The translations under genes were made by a program, and so were the position numbers. Below, in pieces: positions 24,715 through 32,228 of a stretch of DNA of 64,000 nt. Position 1 is the stretch's first letter; the number at the start of each line of letters is the position of its first letter. The notes beneath the pieces are model-generated. The model ran no database searches and was not told the DNA's origin. It was given only the letters and a program-made list of their open reading frames with translations. Source of the stretch: Sporosarcina ureae (lineage in GTDB: Bacteria; Bacillota; Bacilli; Bacillales_A; Planococcaceae); contig NZ_CP015109.1 in the NCBI RefSeq assembly GCF_002082015.1, positions 1,491,001 through 1,555,000 on the forward strand, written 5' to 3'.

Positions 24715-24752
24715 TGTACGATAGTCGTACATAAACTATTGATATCGTACAA
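24715..24752. promoter_or_regulatory. Three-half-site operator for the IclR regulator
   Basis: A palindrome TGTACGA-tag-TCGTACA (24715-24731) is followed by a third TCGTACA copy (24745-24751) in direct orientation, 20 bases (two helical turns) from the second. One palindrome plus one direct repeat is the layout reported for the IclR-family regulator PcaU of Acinetobacter. It lies in the divergent promoter region between catB and the IclR gene. Confidence 0.7.
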
Positions 24753-24764
24753 GATAATATAATC

Positions 24765-25586
24765 ATGAAAGTAGGCAGAATGTCAATGAAGAATTCTAAT
24801 AATTCTATTAAAGATGCAGATTTTATCCAGTCATTAGAACGTGGATTACTAATTATTCAAGCTTTTTCAAATGAAAATCAAACACTTACAGTAAGTGAAG
24901 CTGCAAAAATTACAAACTTAAGTAGGCCTACTGTGCGCAGAATCTTTCTCACGCTAGAAAGTTTGGGGTATGCGGAATCTACTGATGGACATTACTCCTT
25001 AACCGCTCGCGTATTATCTCTTGGTTATGCCTATATATCCTCTAAAAACATTTGGGATATCGCACACCCTCATATGCGTGATCTCGTTGAACAAACTGGT
25101 GAATCTACCTCGATTTCCGTTTTAAACGGAGAAGAAATTGTCTATGTTGCAAGAATTCCTACGAAACGAATTATGATGATTGCTTTGGATGTCGGCTCAA
25201 GATTGCCTGCATACGCAACTTCAATGGGCCAAGTATTGCTCGCCAACTTATCCCCATCTGAACTAGATGATTATTTTACTGACGTAGACTTTAAATCATT
25301 CACGGCAAGAACAGTAAGTAGTAAGTTGGAATTGATCGAAAGACTTACACAGATTAAAAACGAGGGATGGGCCTTTGTTGAACAACAGCTAGAAGAAGGG
25401 CTGAGTTCGTTAGCTGTCCCTATTCGAAATAATGAAGGCAAAGTAATCGCAGCTATCAATATTTCTTCACATGCGAATCGTATTAATAGAGAAATGGTAA
25501 ATGACAAATTTCTTCCGTTGTTAGTAAAAACTGCTGAGAAAATTAGTATAGACCTATCGAAATCCCATCGTATTGTGCGACTGTAA
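24765..25586 (+). CDS. IclR-family regulator of the muconate/3-oxoadipate operon
   Basis: About 270 residues: an N-terminal winged helix-turn-helix (LTVSEAAKITNLSRPTVRRIFLTL) and a C-terminal IclR effector domain (around 85-260). It resembles the PcaR/PcaU/PobR branch (ATSMGQVLLANLSP). It is divergent from catB, with a PcaU-like operator between them, so it most probably controls catB and itself in response to a pathway intermediate. The annotated ATG at 24765 has no ribosome binding site and a TATAAT lies at 24758; ATGs at 24780 or 24786, after AGTAGG, are likelier true starts. A long hairpin terminator follows. Confidence 0.88.
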   Translation: MKVGRMSMKNSNNSIKDADFIQSLERGLLIIQAFSNENQTLTVSEAAKITNLSRPTVRRIFLTLESLGYAESTDGHYSLTARVLSLGYAYISSKNIWDIAHPHMRDLVEQTGESTSISVLNGEEIVYVARIPTKRIMMIALDVGSRLPAYATSMGQVLLANLSPSELDDYFTDVDFKSFTARTVSSKLELIERLTQIKNEGWAFVEQQLEEGLSSLAVPIRNNEGKVIAAINISSHANRINREMVNDKFLPLLVKTAEKISIDLSKSHRIVRL

Positions 25587-25634
25587 AAAGATCCGCTTGG
25601 TTCACATGACCAAGTGGATTTTTTTACAGTCGCA
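25576..25634 (+). terminator. Terminator of the IclR gene
   Basis: Nested hairpin: outer arms GCGACTGTAAAAA / TTTTTACAGTCGC and inner ATCCGCTTGGT / ACCAAGTGGAT around a 7-base loop. The outer arm includes the stop codon. Confidence 0.75.
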
Positions 25635-26058
25635 TTAGTATGGATGCTGTTCGGGATGACGTGCATGAAAATCTCACCCTAACGAATGGGCTTGGCCGCA
25701 AATTTTTCTGTTTGAACTATATATAGATGATGTATCGTCATTGGGAAGATATTATTCTACACATGATATTGACAACTAAATTAATAATGTGTATGGTAAT
25801 GTGTATCAAATGACTCTAATTTCCCACTATTAGAAGAATTTCTTTAATTAAATACCTAGTAATCTAATTTGTTTAATTAAAAAAGGTGGTGTTATGAATA
25901 TAAATTAATTTGAAATGACCTTGTAATTGGACATAAAAGAAGTGATTAAAAATTTATTTATTTCAATTTATGTGCAATGAGAACACACGGAGGAGTTAAA
26001 GTGTTAGGAATTGTAGATGATACGTCCTCCATAATAATAATGAAAAGGGTGAATTTTG
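25635..26058. other. Leader region of the plus-strand TRAP operon
   Basis: A 420-base AT-rich gap. The only notable content is a strong GGAGGA site followed by a GTG-started 42-codon frame (26001-26129) that overlaps the beginning of dctP out of frame, and a TCCTCC (26025-26030) able to pair with that GGAGGA. Promoter not identified with confidence. Confidence 0.4.
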
Positions 26059-26129
26059 ATGAAAAAGTATATTATGCAGCTTATGCTCGTTGTTTCACTA
26101 ATTTTTGTGTTAGCAGCTTGTGGGAATGA
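26001..26129 (+). other. Possible leader ORF overlapping dctP
   Basis: GTG start 5 bases after GGAGGAG... , 42 codons, beginning MLGIVDDTSSIIIM and ending at TGA within dctP. Its ribosome binding site is stronger than that of dctP. It may be a translational leader; it may also be chance. Confidence 0.25.
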
Positions 26130-27090
26130 TGAAGGCGCATCTGAAGACAATGAAATAGAAACAGGAAAAAATTACGAACTAAGATTAGGGACTGTCATTA
26201 GTGAACCCCATCCTTGGGCAGACATGGCAGAATACTTCGCTGAAGAAGTTGAAAAGCAAACAGACGGTCATGTTAAAGTTTCAATTCATGCAAATGGGTC
26301 GTTAGGAAACGATGAAACTATTATAGAAGAATTACGAATGGGGACAGTCGATTTTATCATTGGGGGCGCTCAAAATGCAGCGGCATTTGTTCCTCAGTAT
26401 CAAGTCTTTGGAATCAGTTACTTGTTCGAAGACATGGATCACTTCGAGAAAGCGATCAGTAATGACGGTCCTGTATACGATTACTTGAAAACAGAATATG
26501 AAACTAGAAATTTAGACATAAAACTATTGTCTTTAGCAGGCGGTGGAACGCGATATTTATCGAATAATAAAGGAGAAATCGCAACTCCAGAAGATTTAGA
26601 CGGTATAAAAATGCGCATTCCAAGCTCACCGATTGAAAGTGAAATTTGGTCAGCACTAGGTGCGTTGCCTACATCACTTGCGTGGAATGAATTGTACTCA
26701 GCCGTTCAAACAGGTGTGGTTAATGCATTTGAAAGTACGTTGAGTGGCTATACAGGTAGTAAACTATACGAGGTAGCACCATACGTTAGTTTAACAGAAC
26801 ACCTTTATATGGCTTCACACTTCTCAATGAGTGAAGCAACTTATAATAAGTTACCGGCAGAATATAACGAAATCATTGAAAAAGTAGCTATTGAGGCCGG
26901 AATATTAGGTACCGAACGTGGAATTGAAATGGATAAACAATTACTAGAGGAATTGCCTAGTTTAAAAGTAACGACGACAGAAGTTGATAAACAAGCGTTT
27001 ATTGATATATTAACACCACTACATGACAAATTAGCTAAAGACTCTGAAGCCACTGATTTACTAGAAATTATAAGAGAGTTAAAAAACTGA
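26059..27090 (+). CDS. dctP: TRAP solute-binding lipoprotein DctP
   Basis: About 343 residues with a lipoprotein signal (MKKYIMQLMLVVSLIFVLAACGND; Cys near residue 21) and a DctP-type binding fold. The conserved ligand-binding region reads GIKMRIPSSPIESEIW, with the Arg that usually contacts a carboxylate. Both a TTG (26056) and an ATG (26059) follow AAGGGTG; ATG has the better spacing. It opens a dctP-dctQ-dctM operon downstream of the IclR gene. A 17-bp inverted repeat separates it from dctQ and may raise DctP output over the membrane subunits. Proximity to catB and the IclR gene suggests uptake of an aromatic or dicarboxylic acid. Confidence 0.92.
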   Translation: MKKYIMQLMLVVSLIFVLAACGNDEGASEDNEIETGKNYELRLGTVISEPHPWADMAEYFAEEVEKQTDGHVKVSIHANGSLGNDETIIEELRMGTVDFIIGGAQNAAAFVPQYQVFGISYLFEDMDHFEKAISNDGPVYDYLKTEYETRNLDIKLLSLAGGGTRYLSNNKGEIATPEDLDGIKMRIPSSPIESEIWSALGALPTSLAWNELYSAVQTGVVNAFESTLSGYTGSKLYEVAPYVSLTEHLYMASHFSMSEATYNKLPAEYNEIIEKVAIEAGILGTERGIEMDKQLLEELPSLKVTTTEVDKQAFIDILTPLHDKLAKDSEATDLLEIIRELKN

Positions 27091-27099
27091 CCGATTTAA

Positions 27100-27152
27100 T
27101 TATTTGTTTTGTCAGTGCGATCGTCTAGATTACAAACTGACAAAACAAATAA
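27100..27152 (+). repeat. Perfect 17-bp inverted repeat between dctP and dctQ
   Basis: Arms TTATTTGTTTTGTCAGT (27100-27116) and its exact complement (27136-27152) around a 19-base loop, with no T-tract after it. It fits an mRNA processing or stabilising hairpin that favours the dctP part of the transcript, or a partial terminator. Confidence 0.6.
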
Positions 27153-27194
27153 CTAATTAGCAAGATTATTGTATTTATCAAAGGAGTTTTTATC

Positions 27195-27689
27195 GTGCTG
27201 TTTAAATTTAACAACTTAGTCGAAAAAATTCTAACTTTTGTTTCTGTACTATTATTAGCTACCTTTATTATCGTTGTATTTGTGAAAGTTATTGCAAGAA
27301 ATTATTTCGATATTCCAATGGTTTGGGCAGATGAATTTTCGTTACTATGTTTCATGTGGACTGTATTTTTAGGTGCAGCCATTGCACTTCGACACAAAAA
27401 ACACTTTATCGTCGACTTAGCACCTTCTAAACTGAAATTAAATTTAGGTTTCGATATTTTATCTCACTTCATCGTCCTTTCACTCATCTACGTAATGATT
27501 GTTTATGGTTATAATTTTACTCTATCCGGTCTATCCCGGGCATCTAATTCATTACCATTTACTCTCTCTTACTTCTTTGCGACGATTCCAGTCTCTGGCG
27601 TCGCGATGTTGTTATTTACAATCGAATTAATTATTTCAGATACAAAAAGATTTATGAAATTAACTAGTAAAGAGGTGTATGTTGATTGA
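27195..27689 (+). CDS. dctQ: TRAP transporter small permease DctQ
   Basis: A 164-residue, four-helix small TRAP subunit with the family segment VFLGAAIALRHKKHFIVDL. It starts with GTG after AAAGGAG. Its end overlaps the dctM start by 4 bases. It belongs with the DctP at 26059 and DctM at 27686. Confidence 0.9.
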   Translation: MLFKFNNLVEKILTFVSVLLLATFIIVVFVKVIARNYFDIPMVWADEFSLLCFMWTVFLGAAIALRHKKHFIVDLAPSKLKLNLGFDILSHFIVLSLIYVMIVYGYNFTLSGLSRASNSLPFTLSYFFATIPVSGVAMLLFTIELIISDTKRFMKLTSKEVYVD

Positions 27690-28966
27690 ATCCACTCATT
27701 TTACTCCTCATCGTATTCTTTGGTTTGATTTTCATACGTGTGCCAATCGCATTCGCTTTAGGCATTTCCTCTATGGTTACAATAGTATATATTGACCTAC
27801 CATTTACGAGTGTTATAAATCACATGTTTGCGAGTATTAACTCTTTCACACTTCTAGCCGTTCCGTTTTTCCTTCTCTTAGGTAGTTTGATGAATGATGG
27901 AGGGATTACAAATCGATTGATCAATTTTTCGAGAACACTGGTCGGTCATATTAAAGGTGGTTTGGGCCACATCAACATATTGGTTAGTATGATTATGGCT
28001 GGATTATCTGGATCAGCTGCGGCGGATACTGCAGCCGTTGGATCAACATTAATCCCAGCCATGGTAAAAGAAAAATATGATGCAGGTTTTACAGTGGCGA
28101 TAACCGCTGCTTCCTCCACATTAGGCGTCATTATTCCACCTAGTATTATGATGGTGGTGTACGGTGCAATGGCTCAAGTTTCAATCGGGAAGCTTTTTTT
28201 AGCAGGTATTGTACCTGGTATTTTAATTGGTTTAGTGCAAATGAGCTATACATACTATATGGCTGTTAAACATAATTACCCTGCTTATCCGAGAGCGCCG
28301 ATAAAAGAAGTACGGACATCTTTTAAACAAGCTTTCGCTACGTTATTATTACCAGTCATTATTTTAGGCGGAATTGTAGGTGGAATTTTCACACCGACTG
28401 AAGCTGCCGTTATTGCTGTATTTTATGCCTTAACACTTATGTTTTTTTACAAATCTTTAAAAGTAAAAGAATTACCAAGGATTTTAAAGGAGTCAGTCAT
28501 TATGTATTCCTTGCCAATGTTCGCAATTGCCACTGCGGGTATTATGGGCTGGCTCATCGGTTATTTACACGCACCTGAATTGGTGGCAGATTTTATTACG
28601 AATATAACGACGTCCTCTTCGGGTATATATTTAATGATCGTGGCTTTTCTATTGGTAGTGGGAACATTTTTAAGCCCTTTGGAAGCAATTATTATTTTCT
28701 TGCCAATTCTTATGAAGTTGGGAGAAATTGCTGATTTAGATCCAGTTCATATGGGGATCATCGTTTGTTTAACGTTAGCAGTTGGGATGGTAACGCCACC
28801 TTATGGAATTTGCTTACTCATTGCAACGCAAATTGCGGAAATCTCTACGCCGCGTGCATTCTTGGCAGTTTTACCTATTATCGGCTTAACTTTAGGCGTC
28901 ATTTTACTCGGTGTATTTATGCCAAACCTGTTTTTATTTTTGCCTAATTTATTAATGCCCGATTAA
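27686..28966 (+). CDS. dctM: TRAP transporter large permease DctM
   Basis: A 426-residue DctM permease with about 12 hydrophobic segments. Typical motifs are LLAVPFFLLLGSLMNDGG near residue 50, LSGSAAADTAAVGS near 110 and FTPTEAAVIAVFYAL near 230. A TTG start (27686) overlaps the dctQ stop behind AGAGGTG, indicating translational coupling. It is the last subunit gene of the third TRAP set in the window; the YdbM-like flavoprotein gene follows after 44 bases. Confidence 0.92.
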   Translation: MNPLILLLIVFFGLIFIRVPIAFALGISSMVTIVYIDLPFTSVINHMFASINSFTLLAVPFFLLLGSLMNDGGITNRLINFSRTLVGHIKGGLGHINILVSMIMAGLSGSAAADTAAVGSTLIPAMVKEKYDAGFTVAITAASSTLGVIIPPSIMMVVYGAMAQVSIGKLFLAGIVPGILIGLVQMSYTYYMAVKHNYPAYPRAPIKEVRTSFKQAFATLLLPVIILGGIVGGIFTPTEAAVIAVFYALTLMFFYKSLKVKELPRILKESVIMYSLPMFAIATAGIMGWLIGYLHAPELVADFITNITTSSSGIYLMIVAFLLVVGTFLSPLEAIIIFLPILMKLGEIADLDPVHMGIIVCLTLAVGMVTPPYGICLLIATQIAEISTPRAFLAVLPIIGLTLGVILLGVFMPNLFLFLPNLLMPD

Positions 28967-29010
28967 CAAGGCTCAACGAACAACATTTTGAATTGAGAGG
29001 ATAGATAGTC

Positions 29011-30171
29011 ATGCATTCATTTGTAAAAACACCAGCACAGAGAAAGTTAATAGAACAAATTGAAAAGTTAAAGCCTTCATTTAAAGCACGTGAACCTGAG
29101 CTAGATACGCTAGGCTCATTTCCTTTTAAAGATATAGAAGAACTTAAACAAATAGATTATCATCTATTAACATTACCGAGAGAAAGTGGCGGGCAAGGTT
29201 TTGGATTGTATGAATATATACTAGCGCAAGAAGCTATTTCTGAAGGTAGTGGCTCGACTGGTTTATCGATTGGTTGGCATAATGGAATTGTGCTTGAATA
29301 TGCAGAAAACCGTCACTGGAATGAAAAGGCCGGACAATTTTTAGTAGAAGAAATACGAAAAGGTGCCCTCATCAACTCGCTTGGCACTGAAAATAATACT
29401 GGAAGTCCGACGCGAGGAGGTTTACCACAAACGAATGCAGTTGCTGACGGTGATGACTTAATCATTAATGGTGAGAAAACGTATGCTTCACTCTCTCCGG
29501 TTCTCGATTACTTTCTTGTTTCTACAACGACTGAAGAAAAAGAAGTAGAACACATTATGATTCCCCGTACAGCTGCTGGTGTGTCTATCGAACAGTCATG
29601 GGATAGTTTAGCAATGCGAGGTACAGCGAGTGATACAGTCGTATTTAACAATGTGCGTGTGCCGAGGTCAAATATCTTGAAGAAAAATAAACCCGTTGAA
29701 CCTGTGTCAAAAGGTTGGTTACTGCATATTCCTGCTTGTTATATCGGCATTGCAGCGGCAGCAAGAAACTATGCACTTGAATTTGCCACTTCCTACGTGC
29801 CTGTCTCACTTGGAAAACCCATTGCCGAAGTACCATCCATTAGTCAGAAGATCGGTGATATGGAGCTGGAGTTGTCTACTGCAAGACATTTATTGTACGG
29901 AACGATCGAACGCTATGAAGCTGCGACGGATAAAACAACGTTTGAAGAGTCACTAGATGTAACGAAAATCGCTGTCACAAGTGCCGCTATCTCGATTGTT
30001 AATACAGCCATGGAAATTGTCGGTTCTCGTGCTTTATCCGAATCAAATCCAATGCACCGGTATTATTTAAATGTCAGAGCAGGATTATACAACCCCCCGA
30101 TGAACGATGTCGTTACTTCTAAAATGGCTAATAAAGCAATTCAATCGATGAAAAAGGCTACGATGAAGTAA
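29011..30171 (+). CDS. Acyl-CoA dehydrogenase-fold flavoprotein (YdbM-like)
   Basis: A 386-residue member of the acyl-CoA dehydrogenase / group D flavin monooxygenase superfamily. Segments such as FPFKDIEELK, GSPTRGGLPQTNAVADGD and GWLLHIPACYIGIA resemble B. subtilis YdbM. The classical catalytic-Glu context is not evident; the C-terminal part reads NPPMNDVVTSKMANKAI. So it could be a dehydrogenase or a flavin-dependent monooxygenase of the IacA/DszC sort working with one of the flavin reductases in the island. A ribosome binding site GAGAGGAT precedes the ATG. It lies 44 bases after dctM and is probably cotranscribed, which ties its substrate to the imported compound. Confidence 0.82.
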   Translation: MHSFVKTPAQRKLIEQIEKLKPSFKAREPELDTLGSFPFKDIEELKQIDYHLLTLPRESGGQGFGLYEYILAQEAISEGSGSTGLSIGWHNGIVLEYAENRHWNEKAGQFLVEEIRKGALINSLGTENNTGSPTRGGLPQTNAVADGDDLIINGEKTYASLSPVLDYFLVSTTTEEKEVEHIMIPRTAAGVSIEQSWDSLAMRGTASDTVVFNNVRVPRSNILKKNKPVEPVSKGWLLHIPACYIGIAAAARNYALEFATSYVPVSLGKPIAEVPSISQKIGDMELELSTARHLLYGTIERYEAATDKTTFEESLDVTKIAVTSAAISIVNTAMEIVGSRALSESNPMHRYYLNVRAGLYNPPMNDVVTSKMANKAIQSMKKATMK

Positions 30172-30315
30172 TAAAAAGTAAATACGATTTCAAACAACTT
30201 GATTTCGACGATTCATTTGCCATGCAAGGCACTTCAGTATAACGGTACTTTACTTTTATGCATTCTGTAACATTCATTGTTGTTTACACATATGAATAGT
30301 CTTTTTCAATCTAAA

Positions 30316-30346
30316 ACAGCGCCCCCTGAAAAACAGGTGGGCGCTA
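30316..30346 (-). terminator. Terminator of the class II aldolase gene
   Basis: Arms AGCGCCCCCTG and CAGGTGGGCGCT around AAAAA; on the minus strand followed by GTTTTAG. It is about 70 bases beyond the aldolase stop and could also serve the convergent flavoprotein gene. Confidence 0.55.
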
Positions 30347-30413
30347 ATTGTTGCTGCCGAATAAAGCTTACTATTAATAGTCTATCAGTTAGGTATTGTA
30401 CACCGATAGTAAA

Positions 30414-31187
30414 TTACTTCTCTAGGAAATCTGGTTGTTCGTTTGTAATTCGTTCCCACAGTGGCTGAAAACTAAACCATCCAGCTAATGATGTTCCTAA
30501 TTCTTGTGCTGTATCTTCCGCAACTTCATCGGATATAATTTTAGGTGTTCCCACAGCCTCTGCCATTAATTGTTGCTGACAACACTTCTCCATAGTTATA
30601 AACCACCAAGCAGCTTCATCAATTGTTTCACCAACAGTTAATAGTCCATGATTCTGTAGTATTAACGCTTTCTGGTTTTCAAGCAACTCGCCTAACTTTT
30701 TCCCTTCATTATAATCTAATACTACCCCATTGAATTCTTCATATAGACCATGTCTATTAAAAAACACACAGGAGTCTTGAGATATTGGATCCAATGCTCT
30801 TCCTAACGCTGACCAGGTCGTGCCGTACGTAGAATGGGCATGGGTTACAGCTTGTACATGTGGCAATGCCTCATGAATTTGAGAGTGGATTGCTAACCCT
30901 GCGGCATTAACCACAGCATCTTTCTTTCCATCGATAATTTCTCCTTTAAAGTTAGCTAGTACTAAATCTGACACTTTCATTTGACTGAAATGTGTTCCAA
31001 AAGGATTTACCCAAAATAATTCAGGATGTTCCGGATCTCTTACCGTCATATGTCCAGCTATACCATTATCAAACCCAAATCGCGAAAATAATCTAAAGGC
31101 CCCTGCCAACCTTTCTTTTATATGTGTACGTTCTTCTTCATATGTTTCAAACTTTGGTGGTGTTGGAAAAGTAAATTCTGCTTTCAT
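30414..31187 (-). CDS. Class II aldolase/adducin family protein
   Basis: About 257 residues of the class II aldolase/adducin fold. Zinc-site residues are visible as THAHSTYG (two His) and QNHGLLTVG (third His). These proteins split or decarboxylate aldol-type substrates (fuculose phosphate aldolase, OtnC-type and related). The longest frame begins at 31205, but GGAGGTAAGAGG lies inside it, 3-10 bases before an ATG at 31187, which I take as the start. It converges on the YdbM-like gene and has no co-directional partner in the island. Several non-sugar members occur in aromatic clusters, so the substrate should not be assumed to be a sugar phosphate. Confidence 0.87.
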   Translation of the reverse strand: MKAEFTFPTPPKFETYEEERTHIKERLAGAFRLFSRFGFDNGIAGHMTVRDPEHPELFWVNPFGTHFSQMKVSDLVLANFKGEIIDGKKDAVVNAAGLAIHSQIHEALPHVQAVTHAHSTYGTTWSALGRALDPISQDSCVFFNRHGLYEEFNGVVLDYNEGKKLGELLENQKALILQNHGLLTVGETIDEAAWWFITMEKCCQQQLMAEAVGTPKIISDEVAEDTAQELGTSLAGWFSFQPLWERITNEQPDFLEK

Positions 31188-31530
31188 AATGCCTCTTACC
31201 TCCATTAATAGATTTTGTTTTGATAATTAGCTTGTATCGAGTAAAGCTCGATAAATAACTAGTTATACAACAAATCAATTCAATTTAAGGATTCTTCATT
31301 GAATATATACGGATTAATTACAATCATTAAAATATTGGCAATAATACACTTATAACTTTCTCCCCTGACAACTAGGTTACCTGGATCATTTATAACTTCA
31401 AACTACTCGATCCAGCTGTATTACGCGATAAAATCTGCCACGTCCATTCTGAAATATGCTTCTAGTAAGTAATTGCTATTGACTCATATATGTAAAGTGT
31501 CATTAATGCTAAGTCAATTTCTGTATTTTA

Positions 31531-31653
31531 TTATGATATTAGAAATCCTTTTATAATAGCACAGCAACCAAGAGCTGATATCAAGCAATCATGATGGTTA
31601 TATTTAAAACATCCATGCATTACGTCTATACTTTTTAAACGCTGAAAATACAT
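31531..31653 (-). CDS. Possible 40-aa cysteine-containing small protein
   Basis: ATG at 31653 preceded by AAAAAAGGAGGTCGATA, one of the best ribosome binding sites in the window. The 40-residue product has four Cys (one in MHGCF, one in HDC, a pair in LGCC) and a hydrophobic end (CAIIKGFLIS). I do not recognise it. An 8-bp hairpin lies in its leader. It might be a small membrane or metal-binding peptide, a remnant of a longer gene, or chance. Confidence 0.4.
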   Translation of the reverse strand: MYFQRLKSIDVMHGCFKYNHHDCLISALGCCAIIKGFLIS

Positions 31654-31672
31654 TATCGACCTCCTTTTTTAT

Positions 31673-31702
31673 ATCAAATTTCCTCATGCGGAAATTTTTT
31701 CT
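31673..31702 (+). terminator. Small hairpin with T-run upstream of the 40-codon ORF
   Basis: AAATTTCC / GGAAATTT arms with a 6-base loop followed by TTTT on the plus strand; on the minus strand it sits in the leader of the 40-codon ORF. Confidence 0.3.
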
Positions 31703-32146
31703 ATGATAACATAAAATTTTGACATTGGCGAGTAAGAAAACAGATAATTTTTTACTTATTCATCATTTCTTCTTCTCTTATTATTTTTGATTTTTTGATT
31801 CAACTACTATGAATTGCACATATAAAGTTAAAGCATCATTGGGAAAATACTTTCTGATTAGAAGGCAAAAAGTTACTACTTAATACTCCTACATCAGATC
31901 GCTTGTCTAAAGCATCCAAGAGGTAGAGCACCACATCTAACAGACACTCCTTAGCCAAAAAGCATTGTGTTGGAATTTTACTCTGATGTTAAAAAAGTAC
32001 TTGTCCTTACATACATAAAAGTTCTGTAATTCACAGGTGTAGCAACTCTTAGCGTTACCCAATTACCTTACTGAAGTTCAGCAAAAGACATTTCCGCTGA
32101 TCTTTAATAGTTGAACACCTCGCATCATGGTATATCAAGTGTTGTC

Positions 32147-32175
32147 TTGACACCAGACATGACACGCGTGATAAT
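32147..32175 (+). promoter_or_regulatory. Sigma-A promoter of the luciferase-like monooxygenase
   Basis: TTGACA (32147-32152), exactly 17 bases, GATAAT (32170-32175). Predicted transcription start is near 32182, which rules out the first ATG (32184) as a normally led start. Confidence 0.65.
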
Positions 32176-32228
32176 TTAAGACATTGGATGGTACATATAC
32201 AACAATCCACGTGACTAATGAGAGGAAG

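Larger units (their letters stand above)
31188..32146. other. Gene-poor AT-rich kilobase at the right edge of the catabolic island
   Basis: No frame of normal gene size. It contains a 40-codon ORF with a strong ribosome binding site (31531-31653), an 8-bp-arm hairpin with T-run (31673-31700), and stretches without recognisable content. It marks the boundary between the aromatic island and the mixed accessory region. Confidence 0.5.

Noticed and set aside
29011..30171. Firm assignment as indole-3-acetate monooxygenase IacA
   Set aside because: Motifs fit a YdbM-like protein at least as well, and it is in a different operon from the IacB-like and Rieske genes.
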